Origin: Ferdinandcohnia sp036965045
GTDB lineage: Bacteria; Bacillota; Bacilli; Bacillales; Bacillaceae_L
Assembly: GCF_036965045.1 (NCBI RefSeq)
Contig: NZ_JBALOV010000028.1
Coordinates: 14,638 to 78,637, forward strand
Length of the DNA stretch: 64,000 nucleotides
Direction of reading: 5' to 3'
Shown here: positions 31,415-40,714 of the stretch, in pieces
Layout of the letters: each line of letters opens with the position of its first letter
Numbering within the stretch: position 1 is the stretch's first letter
Translations under genes and position numbers: made by a program
Notes under the pieces: generated by a model
What the model was told of the DNA's origin: nothing
Databases searched by the model: none
What the model saw: only the letters and a program-made list of their open reading frames with translations

Positions 31415-32431
31415 TTACTCACCACCTTGAACACGTTCCAAAACTACACCATGTGCGATTGTAGGAATGGTTTCCTTTTGCTGAATCATAGTTGGGCTAA
31501 GAAGTGCACCAGTTGCAACAATAAAAACCTTGTTTAAATTGCCACTAATAAGTTCTTTTACTATATGGCCATAAGTAACAATTGCTGAACAAGCACAGCC
31601 ACTTCCACCAGCGAATACTTCTTGGTCTGAATTATATAGCATCAGCCCACAGTCATTATGTGTATTTCCCAAATCATAGCCTTCTTCTTTTACCATTTCC
31701 TTCAAAATTGGACTTCCTACACCTGAGAGGTCACCAGTCGCAATCAAGTCATATTCATCTGGACTGATATTTAAGTCCTTAAAATGTCGGGTAATGGTAT
31801 CCGCTGCTGCAGGTGCCATCGCTGAACCAAGATCAAATGGATTTGTCATTCCTAAATCAGCAACTTTTCCAATCGTTGCAGAAGTAATGCGAATCGGCCC
31901 CTTCTCTTTACTCACTAAAGCAGTCCCAGCCCCTGTAGCAGTAAAAGTTGCTGTATCCGGCTTTTGTCCCCCATATTCAGTAGGATATCGAAATTGTCTT
32001 TCGGCTGTTGCATTATGACTACTCGTCGAAGCTAAGATTCTGTTCGCAAATCCGGCATCAACAAGTGCTGAACCAACAGCAAGTGTCTCCATTGAAGTTG
32101 AACAAGCCCCAAACATACAAAGTACTGGGATTTGATGATGTCTAGCCGCATAGTTTGTCGTTACGTTTTGATTTAATAAATCACCAGCTAAAAATAAGTC
32201 AATATCGTCATTTGTTATATTCACTTTTTGCAGACAAGAATCTATCGATTCAACCATAAGCCTTCTTTCTGCTGATTCCCAGGAATTTTCACCACAATGC
32301 AAATCATCATGCTTGATATCAAAACTAGTGCCTAAAGGACCTAGGCTTTCTTTTGGACCCACCGCTGTCCCTGTTGAATTCAAGAAAATTTGATTTTCAA
32401 ATACCCATGTTTGTTTTCCAACTAGCCTCAT
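31415..32431 (-). CDS. spoVAD: stage V sporulation protein AD
   Basis: A 338-residue soluble protein with a thiolase/KAS-like fold that binds dipicolinic acid. CMFGACSTSMETLAVG carries the cysteine of the former active site, GGSGCACSA and YGHIVKELISGN are near the C-terminus. SpoVAD sits at the outer face of the spore inner membrane. The size agrees with B. subtilis SpoVAD, and it lies in its usual place between AC and AEB. Confidence 0.95.
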   Translation of the reverse strand: MRLVGKQTWVFENQIFLNSTGTAVGPKESLGPLGTSFDIKHDDLHCGENSWESAERRLMVESIDSCLQKVNITNDDIDLFLAGDLLNQNVTTNYAARHHQIPVLCMFGACSTSMETLAVGSALVDAGFANRILASTSSHNATAERQFRYPTEYGGQKPDTATFTATGAGTALVSKEKGPIRITSATIGKVADLGMTNPFDLGSAMAPAAADTITRHFKDLNISPDEYDLIATGDLSGVGSPILKEMVKEEGYDLGNTHNDCGLMLYNSDQEVFAGGSGCACSAIVTYGHIVKELISGNLNKVFIVATGALLSPTMIQQKETIPTIAHGVVLERVQGGE

Positions 32432-32453
32432 GTTAGTCCACTCCTTTAATCAT

Positions 32454-32915
32454 TCAAGAAATTGTGAGATTAAAGAAATAACGAATAATCCCGACAATAT
32501 ACGCAGAAACTGCTCCGAAAACAATAACGCTGCCTGCAAGCTTAAACATATTAGTGGCAATCCCTAAAACAATACCTTCGCTTTTATATTCCATCGCTGC
32601 ACTTGTCATCGAGTTTGCAAATCCTGTCACAGGAACCGCAGAACCCGCACCTGCAAATTGCCCAAGTTTGTCATATAGACCGAACCCCGTTAGCAAGGCA
32701 GAAATTAATATAAGTGTTGCGACAGTTGGATTTCCAGCATCTTTTTCTGAGAAATGAAAAACTGTCATATAGAAATTCTGTATTCCCTGGCCAATACAGC
32801 AAATCGCTCCTCCAACCAGAAATGCTTTTAAGCAATTTAGAAAATACTTCGGTTTTGGCTGATACTTTTTAATACTGTTTTTATAATCGTCTTTTATTTT
32901 TTTCTTATTAGCCAC
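32454..32915 (-). CDS. spoVAC: stage V sporulation protein AC
   Basis: A 153-residue membrane protein with four helices, the mechanosensitive-channel-like component of the SpoVA complex. A basic cytoplasmic N-terminus (MANKKKIKDDYKNSIKKY) precedes VGGAICCIGQGIQNF. Upstream and downstream neighbours are spoVAB and spoVAD at 20-30 bases, as expected in one operon. Confidence 0.95.
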   Translation of the reverse strand: MANKKKIKDDYKNSIKKYQPKPKYFLNCLKAFLVGGAICCIGQGIQNFYMTVFHFSEKDAGNPTVATLILISALLTGFGLYDKLGQFAGAGSAVPVTGFANSMTSAAMEYKSEGIVLGIATNMFKLAGSVIVFGAVSAYIVGIIRYFFNLTIS

Positions 32916-32946
32916 TTCATGTTCACTCCCTATGTGCTAAATATAA

Positions 32947-33366
32947 TCATTTCACGTAGTATATCCATTGAAATAAAGACCCTGCAATTTTTCCGAAAAC
33001 AATCGCCATAACTAAAATAACGATTTTATTTTCGATTCCGATTCGTTTAGCTAATATCGGAAAAACATTCAGTACCTCTGTGAGTGCAGCCGCTAGCATT
33101 CCAACGAATATCCCACTTGCTAAACCTAGGGGAAGCACCAAAATATCCCAAAGATAAAAAATTTGATCATTTAGAGTAAACCAGCCACCAAATACTGCAC
33201 CGAGTACAACCCCCCATTCATAAAAGCGAATATATTTCATGGTTTTCGTTAGTTGCGTGAGTCGAGGAATAATACCTAAGACAGCTAAAAAAGCGACAAA
33301 ACCGCCTCCAACTGCAAGTCCACTTCCTAATCCTATAAAAATAATCAAAAGGACTTTAATTGTCAT
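32947..33366 (-). CDS. spoVAB: stage V sporulation protein AB
   Basis: A 139-residue membrane protein with about four helices, starting MTIKVLLIIFIGLGSGLAVGG. Required for the SpoVA complex; precise role unknown. It overlaps the end of spoVAA by 11 bases, showing coupling. Confidence 0.9.
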   Translation of the reverse strand: MTIKVLLIIFIGLGSGLAVGGGFVAFLAVLGIIPRLTQLTKTMKYIRFYEWGVVLGAVFGGWFTLNDQIFYLWDILVLPLGLASGIFVGMLAAALTEVLNVFPILAKRIGIENKIVILVMAIVFGKIAGSLFQWIYYVK

Positions 33367-33976
33367 CGATGTGTTTCATGCTTTCTTTATTTTCTACAAT
33401 AATTAAGTAATTATCTAAATCCTGCTGGTAGTTAAACATCTCAACTTCTAGTGGACTTGGTTCTTCATTTAGGCGTTTACGGAAAAAGTGATTAAAAAAT
33501 AATATCATCCCTAGTCCTAAACCTATTGAATAGGGAATTTGAAAGAGCAATGGCTTTGGAACCTCTTCACCTGTTATCATGGTATAGATACGTAGGTGGA
33601 CCTCTCTCATTGACACGTCTTCATGGAAGTTCATCATCGTTAGAGCTGCCCCTATAAATAATAAAAACCAAACGGCTATAAATAGTGCAGGTGCAAACCG
33701 TTTTTTCTCAATTGCTACCTCAATAATGGTTTGTGCGGGTCCTACCGTTTGAACATCAACTTGAGGAAATCGCCTCCTGATTTGATCGATAACCTTCATC
33801 ACATCAATGACGATAATATTTTTATCCTGTTTACTTACTTGATGGATGACGATCTTTTTGATTTCCTGTGCAACATTTTCCTCTGCACTTATTTGAATGA
33901 TTTCTCCAATTTTTACTGTTGCATTGGGTTGTACCAATATGCGATGGCGCATTCGAACATAAATTGATTTTTCCAT
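33356..33976 (-). CDS. spoVAA: stage V sporulation protein AA
   Basis: A 206-residue protein, first of the spoVA operon. The start at 33974-33976 has AGGGTG 8 bases upstream. The soluble N-terminal part (YVRMRHRILVQPNATVKIG) is followed by two membrane helices near residues 95-115 and 140-165. As in B. subtilis the operon would be read in the forespore by sigma-G; I did not find a convincing sigma-G promoter by eye. Confidence 0.9.
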   Translation of the reverse strand: MEKSIYVRMRHRILVQPNATVKIGEIIQISAEENVAQEIKKIVIHQVSKQDKNIIVIDVMKVIDQIRRRFPQVDVQTVGPAQTIIEVAIEKKRFAPALFIAVWFLLFIGAALTMMNFHEDVSMREVHLRIYTMITGEEVPKPLLFQIPYSIGLGLGMILFFNHFFRKRLNEEPSPLEVEMFNYQQDLDNYLIIVENKESMKHIDDN

Positions 33977-34077
33977 CACTTTCACACCCTACACATTGTT
34001 TTCCTTATATATGTAGTATGTTAAATCTTATTTATCTAATGCGATTGGACTGCAAACTCCAACAATTACCACAGCTA

Positions 34078-34116
34078 CAAAAAAAAGACCAAATGGATTA
34101 TACGTCCATTCGGTCT
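34078..34116 (-). terminator. terminator overlapping the 3' end of sigF
   Basis: On the minus strand GACCGAATGGA pairs with TCCATTTGGTC around a 7-base loop and is followed by eight T. The stem includes the last codons of sigF. Confidence 0.85.
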
Positions 34117-34856
34117 TTCATTTGTTGTAATATTTTTTTCTCAAGCCTTGATACTTGTACTTGGGATATACCAAGCCTTGTCGCGACTTCGGATTGGGTT
34201 TGATCTTTATAATAACGCAGGAAAACGATTAATCTCTCACGTTCATCCAGCTCGCGAATCGCTTCCTTTAAAGCAATTTTATCGAACCACTTAGTCTCAT
34301 TATTATCCGCTATTTGATCAAGCAAAGTAATCGGGTCACCATCATTTTCATATACGGTTTCATGAATGGATGAAGGTGCACGACTAGCTTCTTGGGCTAA
34401 AACAACATCTTCAGGAGTAATCTCCAAGTATTCTGCAATCTCAGCAATGGTTGGAACTCGACCAAACTGCTTGGACAGTTCATCCTTTGCTTTACGGATT
34501 TTATTTCCGGTCTCTTTTAATGAACGACTCACCTTTACTGTACCATCATCTCTGATAAACCGCTGAATCTCACCAATTATCATAGGAACAGCGTAGGTTG
34601 AAAATTTAACATCATAGGATAAATCAAATTTATCGACAGACTTTAAAAGTCCAATGCAGCCTATTTGAAACAAATCATCTGGTTCATAGCCTCGATTTAA
34701 AAATCGTTGTACAACAGACCAAACTAGCCTCATGTTCTTCTGGACGATTAAATCACGTGCTTCCTGTTGTCCTTCTTGGCTAAGTTTGATTAAATTCTTA
34801 ACCTCATTGTCCTTTAAATACGTTTCACTTTTGTTGTTCTTGACCTCCACATCCAT
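34098..34856 (-). CDS. sigF: RNA polymerase sigma-F factor
   Basis: The first forespore-specific sigma factor (SpoIIAC). The 252-residue protein shows region 2 (GCIGLLKSVDKFDLSYDVKF then STYAVPMIIGEIQRFIRDD), region 3 and region 4 (SEVATRLGISQVQVSRLEKK). ATG chosen at 34854-34856 because AAGGAG lies 8 bases upstream. It is held inactive by SpoIIAB until septation. Third gene of the spoIIA operon. Confidence 0.97.
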   Translation of the reverse strand: MDVEVKNNKSETYLKDNEVKNLIKLSQEGQQEARDLIVQKNMRLVWSVVQRFLNRGYEPDDLFQIGCIGLLKSVDKFDLSYDVKFSTYAVPMIIGEIQRFIRDDGTVKVSRSLKETGNKIRKAKDELSKQFGRVPTIAEIAEYLEITPEDVVLAQEASRAPSSIHETVYENDGDPITLLDQIADNNETKWFDKIALKEAIRELDERERLIVFLRYYKDQTQSEVATRLGISQVQVSRLEKKILQQMKDRMDV

Positions 34857-34868
34857 TGGCAAGTCTCC

Positions 34869-35309
34869 TTAATTGCATAACGCTTTACTCTTTGATAAAT
34901 GCTTTGTTAGCCGTAATGTTGTACCTCGTGCTGAACCTGTTTCGACTTCAAACTCATCCATGAAATTTTCCATGATGGTAAAGCCCATCCCTGATCGCTC
35001 AAGTTCTGGCTTTGTTGTATACAATGGCTGCCTTGCTTCCTCAAGATTGCTGATTCCAATTCCTTCATCTCTTATGGTGATATATACAGTACTGTCTTCA
35101 ATTTTGCATGAAATATAAACAATCCCACTAGGATCACTTTCATATCCATGAATAATCGAGTTTGTTACGGCCTCAGACACAACTGTCTTAATTTCAGTTA
35201 GTTCGTCTAGGGTTGGATCTAGTTGTGTAATAAATGCTGCAACAGCAACACGGGCAAATGACTCATTTTGGCTTAGTGCTGAGAATTGAAGGTGCATTTC
35301 GTTTTTCAT
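34869..35309 (-). CDS. spoIIAB: anti-sigma-F factor and serine kinase
   Basis: A 146-residue GHKL ATPase. SEAVTNSIIHGY is the N box, DEGIGI the G1 box and RSGMGFTIME the G2 box. It binds sigma-F and also phosphorylates SpoIIAA, keeping sigma-F silent in the mother cell. The start and the stop of spoIIAA share position 35309 (coupled). Length is the same as in B. subtilis. Confidence 0.97.
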   Translation of the reverse strand: MKNEMHLQFSALSQNESFARVAVAAFITQLDPTLDELTEIKTVVSEAVTNSIIHGYESDPSGIVYISCKIEDSTVYITIRDEGIGISNLEEARQPLYTTKPELERSGMGFTIMENFMDEFEVETGSARGTTLRLTKHLSKSKALCN

Positions 35310-35659
35310 TACGCCACCCCCAATGTCTGAAGCGCAAAAGACTCATTACGCTCTAATCGAATGATTTTGAAAAGACCAGACATTTCAAATAAACGTTCGA
35401 CCTGAGGGGAAATAGAACAAACAACCATTTCTCCACCTAGATTTTTGATTTGCTTGTATCTTCCTAAAATTACACCTAATCCTGAGCTATCCATAAAAGT
35501 AAGCTTTTCAAGATTCAATAAGATGTGATTAATTTGATTGCTCTCAATCGTATCTGTTACCTTTAATCGCAATTCGTCAGCTGTATGATGGTCTAGCTCA
35601 CCAGTAAGCCGAATACATAACACATTGTGTTTTACCTCTAGTTCAATTCCAAGACTCAC
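35309..35659 (-). CDS. spoIIAA: anti-anti-sigma factor
   Basis: A 116-residue STAS-domain protein. The segment LTFMDSSGLGVILGRYKQI contains the serine that SpoIIAB phosphorylates and SpoIIE dephosphorylates. In its unphosphorylated form it frees sigma-F. AAAGGAGG precedes the start. The 240-base gap before it contains a dispersed repeat and must hold the sigma-H promoter, which I could not identify with certainty. Confidence 0.97.
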   Translation of the reverse strand: MSLGIELEVKHNVLCIRLTGELDHHTADELRLKVTDTIESNQINHILLNLEKLTFMDSSGLGVILGRYKQIKNLGGEMVVCSISPQVERLFEMSGLFKIIRLERNESFALQTLGVA

Positions 35660-35760
35660 TTTACAATGCCTCCTTTAAATCGTATAGAGAGTCTTTTCGC
35701 TATTCACATGAAAGATTCCTTCTAGATGACAAAACTAGTGCAGTTTCGGCAAAAAATACT

Positions 35761-35885
35761 GAAATGCGCAAGTGCCTTGAACAGCCCCGACAAGCACAAG
35801 ACGAGCTGGCTAGAAGGTTGTTCTTTGACCTTCTTGACAGATTGGCTTGTGACCTCGAGGGGCTAGGCGCTGGAGCTGGACATCA
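35761..35885 (+). repeat. dispersed intergenic repeat, copy 1
   Basis: This element starts with GCGCAAGTGCCTTGAACAGC and ends with GGGGCTAGGCGCTGGAGCTG. Its centre holds an imperfect hairpin (AGAAGGTTG...GACCTTCTTG). Related sequences occur at 43299-43422 and, inverted, at 60661-60836. Confidence 0.7.
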
Positions 35886-35899
35886 CGAGCCTTAAAAAA

Positions 35900-37063
35900 C
35901 TAAGGAGTTTTATTAAAAGTTCCCATTGTACGCTTAAATAATTTCCACCAACTGGCAGCATCAATATCTTTTTCTGCTACTAATGGGCTCTCGCTTAAAA
36001 CTTTTCCATCTTTTTTAATCACAAGTTTTCCAATCTCGTCACCTTTTTTAATAGGTGCATTAAGCTTATCAGCAACAACTACTTCTTTTTGAACATCATC
36101 TATTTTTTCACCTTTTTTTGTTAAAAGTGAAATAGGCTCAGATGTTACAAGTTTAATTTTCTTTTCACTGCCCTTGCTTATCTTCGCCTCAGCAACCTCC
36201 TGATTGCGCTCATATAAAGGGTGTGTCTTATATTGGCTAAATCCAAAATCAAGCATCTTTGTTACTTGCGCATTGCGTTCCTTTGGAGTTGGTGCTCCAA
36301 AAATAACAGATATTAAACGCATATCATCTTTTTCGGCAGTGGCTGTTAAACAATACTTTGCTTCAGTAGTAAAGCCTGTTTTTAACCCGTCTACACCTGG
36401 ATAAAATCTAACAAGTCGATTTGTATTTACTAGCCAAAACTTTTTATCTGAATTTTGCCGTAAATAATCCTCATATTGGCCAGTGAATTTAGTGATTTCT
36501 TCGTATTTCAATAATTCTTTGGACATAATGGCCATGTCATGGGCAGAGCTATAATGATTTTCTGCAGGAAGTCCCGTTGGGTTTTGAAATTGTGTATTCT
36601 TAAGGCCTAATTTCTTAACCTTCTCATTCATCATTTCAACAAAGGCTTCTTCTGAACCTGCTATTTTTTCGGCCATGGCAACAGACGCATCATTTCCTGA
36701 ACCAATCGCAATACCTTTTAACATTTCTTCAACAGTCATTTCTTCGCCTGGCTCAAGGAATATTTGGGATCCCCCCATTGATGCGGCATGTTCACTTGTT
36801 CTAACTTTCTCAGAATAAGTGATACTACCTTTATCAAGGGCTTCCATGATTAAAAGCAGTGTCATGATTTTCGTCATACTTGCTGGTGGAAGCTGTTCAT
36901 CACTATTTTTTTCGTAAAGAATCTTTCCGGTATCACGTTCAATTAAAATTGCAGATTTTGCATTATTCGCTAGATCAACAGTTGACTCCTGTGCAGAAGC
37001 GAAAGGGCTAATCGTAAAAATCATGATTGTTGAAATTAACAGACTAATAAATACGCGTTTCAT
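35900..37063 (-). CDS. dacF: sporulation D-alanyl-D-alanine carboxypeptidase
   Basis: A secreted penicillin-binding protein that trims cortex peptidoglycan. The signal peptide is MKRVFISLLISTIMIFTISP ending near SAQES. SxxK is SMTK, SxN is SGN in IGSGNDASV, and KTG is in VDGLKTGF. The start at 37061-37063 has GGAGGG 7 bases upstream; the 387-residue size is right for DacF. It lies before spoIIAA as in B. subtilis, where the two can be cotranscribed. Confidence 0.93.
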   Translation of the reverse strand: MKRVFISLLISTIMIFTISPFASAQESTVDLANNAKSAILIERDTGKILYEKNSDEQLPPASMTKIMTLLLIMEALDKGSITYSEKVRTSEHAASMGGSQIFLEPGEEMTVEEMLKGIAIGSGNDASVAMAEKIAGSEEAFVEMMNEKVKKLGLKNTQFQNPTGLPAENHYSSAHDMAIMSKELLKYEEITKFTGQYEDYLRQNSDKKFWLVNTNRLVRFYPGVDGLKTGFTTEAKYCLTATAEKDDMRLISVIFGAPTPKERNAQVTKMLDFGFSQYKTHPLYERNQEVAEAKISKGSEKKIKLVTSEPISLLTKKGEKIDDVQKEVVVADKLNAPIKKGDEIGKLVIKKDGKVLSESPLVAEKDIDAASWWKLFKRTMGTFNKTP

Positions 37064-37127
37064 CTCCAAACCCTCCATTCTTTATACTTTCCCATTTTTT
37101 CCAAGAAATAAAAAATTATACAGAAAA

Positions 37128-37154
37128 TAAAAAAACCGAGGAATTTATCCTCGG
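37128..37154 (-). terminator. terminator of the pdp operon
   Basis: On the minus strand CCGAGG and CCTCGG with a 7-base loop are followed by seven T. Confidence 0.9.
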
Positions 37155-37163
37155 CATTTTGAA

Positions 37164-38465
37164 TTATGATATTTTTTCTATGATTAATGTTGGTGGTTTT
37201 ACTGGATTTGGCGATATTGAAATACTTTCAGATAGCTTCTTTTTGATTTCAGTAATATCTTCAAAATTGCTATGAATCGTTACGAGGCTTTCACCTTTTG
37301 AAACCTTGTCACCGATTTTCTTCTGTAAAACAAGACCAACCGCCAAATCAATCGATGACTCCTTTGTTGCCCTTCCGGCACCTAGGAGCATAGCCGCTGT
37401 GCCAATTGAATCAGCAATTATCTCTGAAACATATCCATCGGAATCTGCTTCAAATTCAAACTGATATTTTGCTTTAGGAAGTCTTTCAGGTGAATCCACG
37501 ACAGAAGCATCCCCACCCTGTGAAGATAAAAAGGTTTTAAAGGATTCAAGCGCTTTTCCATTTTTGATGGAGTTTTCGAGAAGCCCTCTAGCCTCTTCAA
37601 GAGAAGTTGCTTTTTTCGCTAGTAAGACCATTTGACTTCCTAAAACGAGACAGAGCTCCTCAAGATCAGCTGGCCCCTCCCCTTTTAATGTATCAATTGC
37701 CTCTTTTACCTCAAGTGCATTGCCAATTGCAAACCCAAGGGGCTGACTCATATCTGAAATAATGGCCATCGTATTTCTGCCCACATTATTCCCGATATCA
37801 ACCATTGTCTTCGCCAGCTCTTTTGCATCATTTAAATCCTTCATAAAAGCACCTGCGCCTGTTTTTACATCTAAAACAATCGCATCTGCTCCTGCTGCAA
37901 TTTTCTTGCTCATAATGGAACTCGCAATTAATGGAATACTATTAACCGTTGCTGTGACATCGCGTAACGCATAAAGCTTTTTATCTGCTGGCGTTAAATT
38001 CCCGCTTTGCCCAATGACTGCAACCTTATTTTGATTGACAAGACGAATAAACTCTTCATTGGTAATCTCGACATGGAAGCCCGAAACAGACTCAAGCTTG
38101 TCAATCGTACCCCCCGTATGACCAAGACCACGTCCTGACATCTTTGCAATCGGTACACCTACTGATGCAACTAAAGGAGCAAGCACTAAAGTGGTCGTAT
38201 CACCGACACCACCCGTGCTGTGCTTATCTACCTTGATTCCTTCAATGCCTGAAAGGTCAATCGTATCACCTGATTGAACCATTGCCATTGTAAAATCTGC
38301 TTGTTCCTGTTTGGTCATACCTTTAAAAAAGACTGCCATTGAAAAAGCACTCATTTGATAGTCGGGAATTTCACCTTTTGTAAACCCATCTACAATAAAC
38401 GAAATTTCCTCTGAAGTTAACTCCATGCCATCTCGTTTTTTCTCGATTAAATCAACCATTCTCAT
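37164..38465 (-). CDS. pdp: pyrimidine-nucleoside phosphorylase
   Basis: Splits uridine, thymidine and deoxyuridine with phosphate in nucleoside salvage. DKHSTGGVGDTTTL is the phosphate-binding signature and KMSGRGLGHTGGTIDKLES the family signature. The 433-residue size is standard. I use the second of two adjacent ATG codons because of the distance to AAGGTG. It follows punA and deoB in one operon. Confidence 0.93.
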   Translation of the reverse strand: MRMVDLIEKKRDGMELTSEEISFIVDGFTKGEIPDYQMSAFSMAVFFKGMTKQEQADFTMAMVQSGDTIDLSGIEGIKVDKHSTGGVGDTTTLVLAPLVASVGVPIAKMSGRGLGHTGGTIDKLESVSGFHVEITNEEFIRLVNQNKVAVIGQSGNLTPADKKLYALRDVTATVNSIPLIASSIMSKKIAAGADAIVLDVKTGAGAFMKDLNDAKELAKTMVDIGNNVGRNTMAIISDMSQPLGFAIGNALEVKEAIDTLKGEGPADLEELCLVLGSQMVLLAKKATSLEEARGLLENSIKNGKALESFKTFLSSQGGDASVVDSPERLPKAKYQFEFEADSDGYVSEIIADSIGTAAMLLGAGRATKESSIDLAVGLVLQKKIGDKVSKGESLVTIHSNFEDITEIKKKLSESISISPNPVKPPTLIIEKIS

Positions 38466-38501
38466 CATTTTTCACCTTTTTCCAACATTCGTATGTGTGA
38501 T

Positions 38502-39314
38502 TTACATTTTCTTCACAATTTGTTTAACAAGTGATAAAAAGTCTGCTTTTACTTTTTCTGTTGTTTCAATTACTTCATCATGGGTAAGTGGCTGGTCCAA
38601 AATGCCTGCTGCCATATTTGAGATACAGGATATACCAAGCACCTTTAGATTAGCATGACGGGCAACAATTACCTCCGGAACAGTTGACATTCCAACAGCG
38701 TCCCCGCCTAAAGTTCGAAGCATTTTAATTTCAGCAGGTGTTTCATACGATGGTCCCGTCATTCCAACATAAACACCTTCTTGTATTCCGATATTCAATT
38801 CATTGGCCACTTCTTTTGCAAGGATACGAAGTTCTTTTGTATATGCTTCTGACATATCTGGGAACCTTGCTCCGAGTTTTGCATCATTGGGTCCAATCAG
38901 TGGGTTTTGACCGAAATTAAGATGGTCTGTAATAATCATTAAATCTCCTGGCTGAAATGATTCATTCACCCCACCCGCGGCATTTGTAACAATTACCGTT
39001 GAGACACCAAGTTCTTTCATAACGCGTACAGGGAATGTAACCTTATCAAGGCTATATCCTTCATAAAAGTGAAAGCGTCCCTGCATAGCGATAACTGATT
39101 TTCCTTCCAATGTACCAAATACAAGTTGCCCTGCGTGCCCTTCCACTGTTGACACTGGGAACTTTGGGATTTGATCATATGGCACTTTCGTTGGATTTTC
39201 AATTTCATCTGCCAAAACTCCCAGTCCAGAACCTAAAATCAAACCAATCTCAGGTACTGCTGGGCTTTTCTCTTTTAAAAATTGTGCTGCTTTTTCGATA
39301 ATTGATTTTTCCAT
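38502..39314 (-). CDS. punA: purine nucleoside phosphorylase (trimeric type)
   Basis: A 270-residue phosphorylase for inosine, guanosine and deoxy forms. Motifs: LGSGLG at the start, VEGHAGQLVFG, MQGRFHFYEGY, VTNAAGG and GPSYETPAEI. It begins 3 bases before the end of deoB's neighbour space (deoB stop at 39317), so the two are coupled. The order deoB-punA-pdp repeats the B. subtilis drm-punA-pdp cluster. Confidence 0.95.
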   Translation of the reverse strand: MEKSIIEKAAQFLKEKSPAVPEIGLILGSGLGVLADEIENPTKVPYDQIPKFPVSTVEGHAGQLVFGTLEGKSVIAMQGRFHFYEGYSLDKVTFPVRVMKELGVSTVIVTNAAGGVNESFQPGDLMIITDHLNFGQNPLIGPNDAKLGARFPDMSEAYTKELRILAKEVANELNIGIQEGVYVGMTGPSYETPAEIKMLRTLGGDAVGMSTVPEVIVARHANLKVLGISCISNMAAGILDQPLTHDEVIETTEKVKADFLSLVKQIVKKM

Positions 39315-39316
39315 TT

Positions 39317-40510
39317 CTATCTTCCCCCATTTATCTCTGAAAGAAAACTCTTTCCATGTTTAGGCAATGTTACATTAAAATTATCCGCTACTGTTGCACC
39401 TATATCCGCAAACGTTGTTCGTAATGGTAGTTCCTTACCACCACCCATTTTTTTGTTATAAACAAGTAATGGAACATATTCACGAGTATGATCTGTTCCA
39501 GGGTGAACAGGATCGTTCCCATGGTCTGCTGTAATGATTAATAAGTCATCATCCGTTAATTTTTCAAACACTTCAGGCAGACGTGCATCATACTCCTCAA
39601 GAGCATTACCATAGCCTTTTGGATCGCGGCGGTGTCCATATAAAGCATCAAAATCTACAAGATTTAAAAAGCTTAAGCCCGTAAAGTTCATATTAAGAGT
39701 TTGAACTAATTTATCCATTCCATCCATATTTGACTTTGTACGCAGTGATTGTGTAACTCCTTCACCATCATAGATATCTGAAATTTTTCCAATTGCAATC
39801 ACATCAAAACCTTGATCACTTAATTCATTCATCACAGTACGCTCAAATGGCTTTAACGCATAGTCATGTCTGTTTGAAGTTCTTGTGAAATTACCAGGTT
39901 CCCCAACAAATGGGCGAGCAATGACACGTCCAACCATATACTTGTCATCAAGGGTCAGTTCACGTGCAATTTCACAAATTTTATAAAGCTCATCTAAAGG
40001 TACAATTTCCTCATGTGCTGCGATTTGTAAAACCGAATCAGCAGATGTGTAGATAATTAATTTTCCTGTTTTCATATGCTCTTCGCCGAGTTCATCAATG
40101 ATTTCAGTTCCGGATGCTGGCTTATTTCCTAAAACTCCTCGTCCAGTCCGTTTTTCAAGTTCATCTAATAATTCCTTTGGAAACCCTTCTGGGAAAACTT
40201 GAAATGGTGTTTCGATATGTAAGCCCATGATTTCCCAATGTCCTGTCATCGTATCCTTACCATTAGAAGCCTCTTGCATTTTTGTATAGTATGCAAGTGG
40301 TTGATTTTGAATCGGAATACCTTTAATCTCACGAATATTGCTTAAGCCAAGCTTCGCCATGTTTGGCATATGTAAGCCATTCATTTCTTCCGCTATATGT
40401 CCTAAAGTATTTGAACCCTCATCACCAAATTCTTTCGCATCTGGTGCTTCTCCAATTCCAACAGAATCCATAACAATTAGGAAAATTCGTTTATATGTAT
40501 AAGTAGACAT
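39317..40510 (-). CDS. deoB: phosphopentomutase
   Basis: Converts (deoxy)ribose-1-phosphate to the 5-phosphate; called drm in B. subtilis. The start at 40508-40510 has GGGAGG upstream and gives 397 residues. IVMDSVGIGEAPDA and DEGSNTLGHIAE near the N-terminus and ITADHGNDPVHPGTDHTREY near the C-terminus carry the metal ligands and phosphothreonine site of the alkaline phosphatase superfamily. Confidence 0.95.
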   Translation of the reverse strand: MSTYTYKRIFLIVMDSVGIGEAPDAKEFGDEGSNTLGHIAEEMNGLHMPNMAKLGLSNIREIKGIPIQNQPLAYYTKMQEASNGKDTMTGHWEIMGLHIETPFQVFPEGFPKELLDELEKRTGRGVLGNKPASGTEIIDELGEEHMKTGKLIIYTSADSVLQIAAHEEIVPLDELYKICEIARELTLDDKYMVGRVIARPFVGEPGNFTRTSNRHDYALKPFERTVMNELSDQGFDVIAIGKISDIYDGEGVTQSLRTKSNMDGMDKLVQTLNMNFTGLSFLNLVDFDALYGHRRDPKGYGNALEEYDARLPEVFEKLTDDDLLIITADHGNDPVHPGTDHTREYVPLLVYNKKMGGGKELPLRTTFADIGATVADNFNVTLPKHGKSFLSEINGGR

Positions 40511-40670
40511 GTATTTTCCTCCCAAAGTATTCTTTGTTTACGTAAATCTATTTTCCCCTTCAAGTTGCAACTTACTCAATTTTTCACACTTGTTCAATCG
40601 TCAGAAGTCTGACATCTTTGAGTATAAGTGTCAGTGATTGTCTTTTCAAGTAGATTACAAGAGTTTTAGC

Positions 40671-40698
40671 AAAAAAAAGCCAGACATCATTGTCTAGC
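40671..40698 (-). terminator. terminator of xerD
   Basis: On the minus strand GCTAGAC and GTCTGGC form a stem around AATGAT, followed by eight T. Confidence 0.85.
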
Positions 40699-40714
40699 AT
40701 TCTCTTAATCAGTA

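Noticed and set aside
35660..35760. AGAAGGAATC...GTGAATAG considered as the sigma-H promoter of spoIIAA
   Set aside because: The distance between the AGGAAT and GAAT parts is about 9 bases, too short for the sigma-H consensus spacing.
40511..40714. Gap before deoB considered for a purine or other riboswitch
   Set aside because: Only the xerD terminator was found; no aptamer-like conserved sequence is visible.
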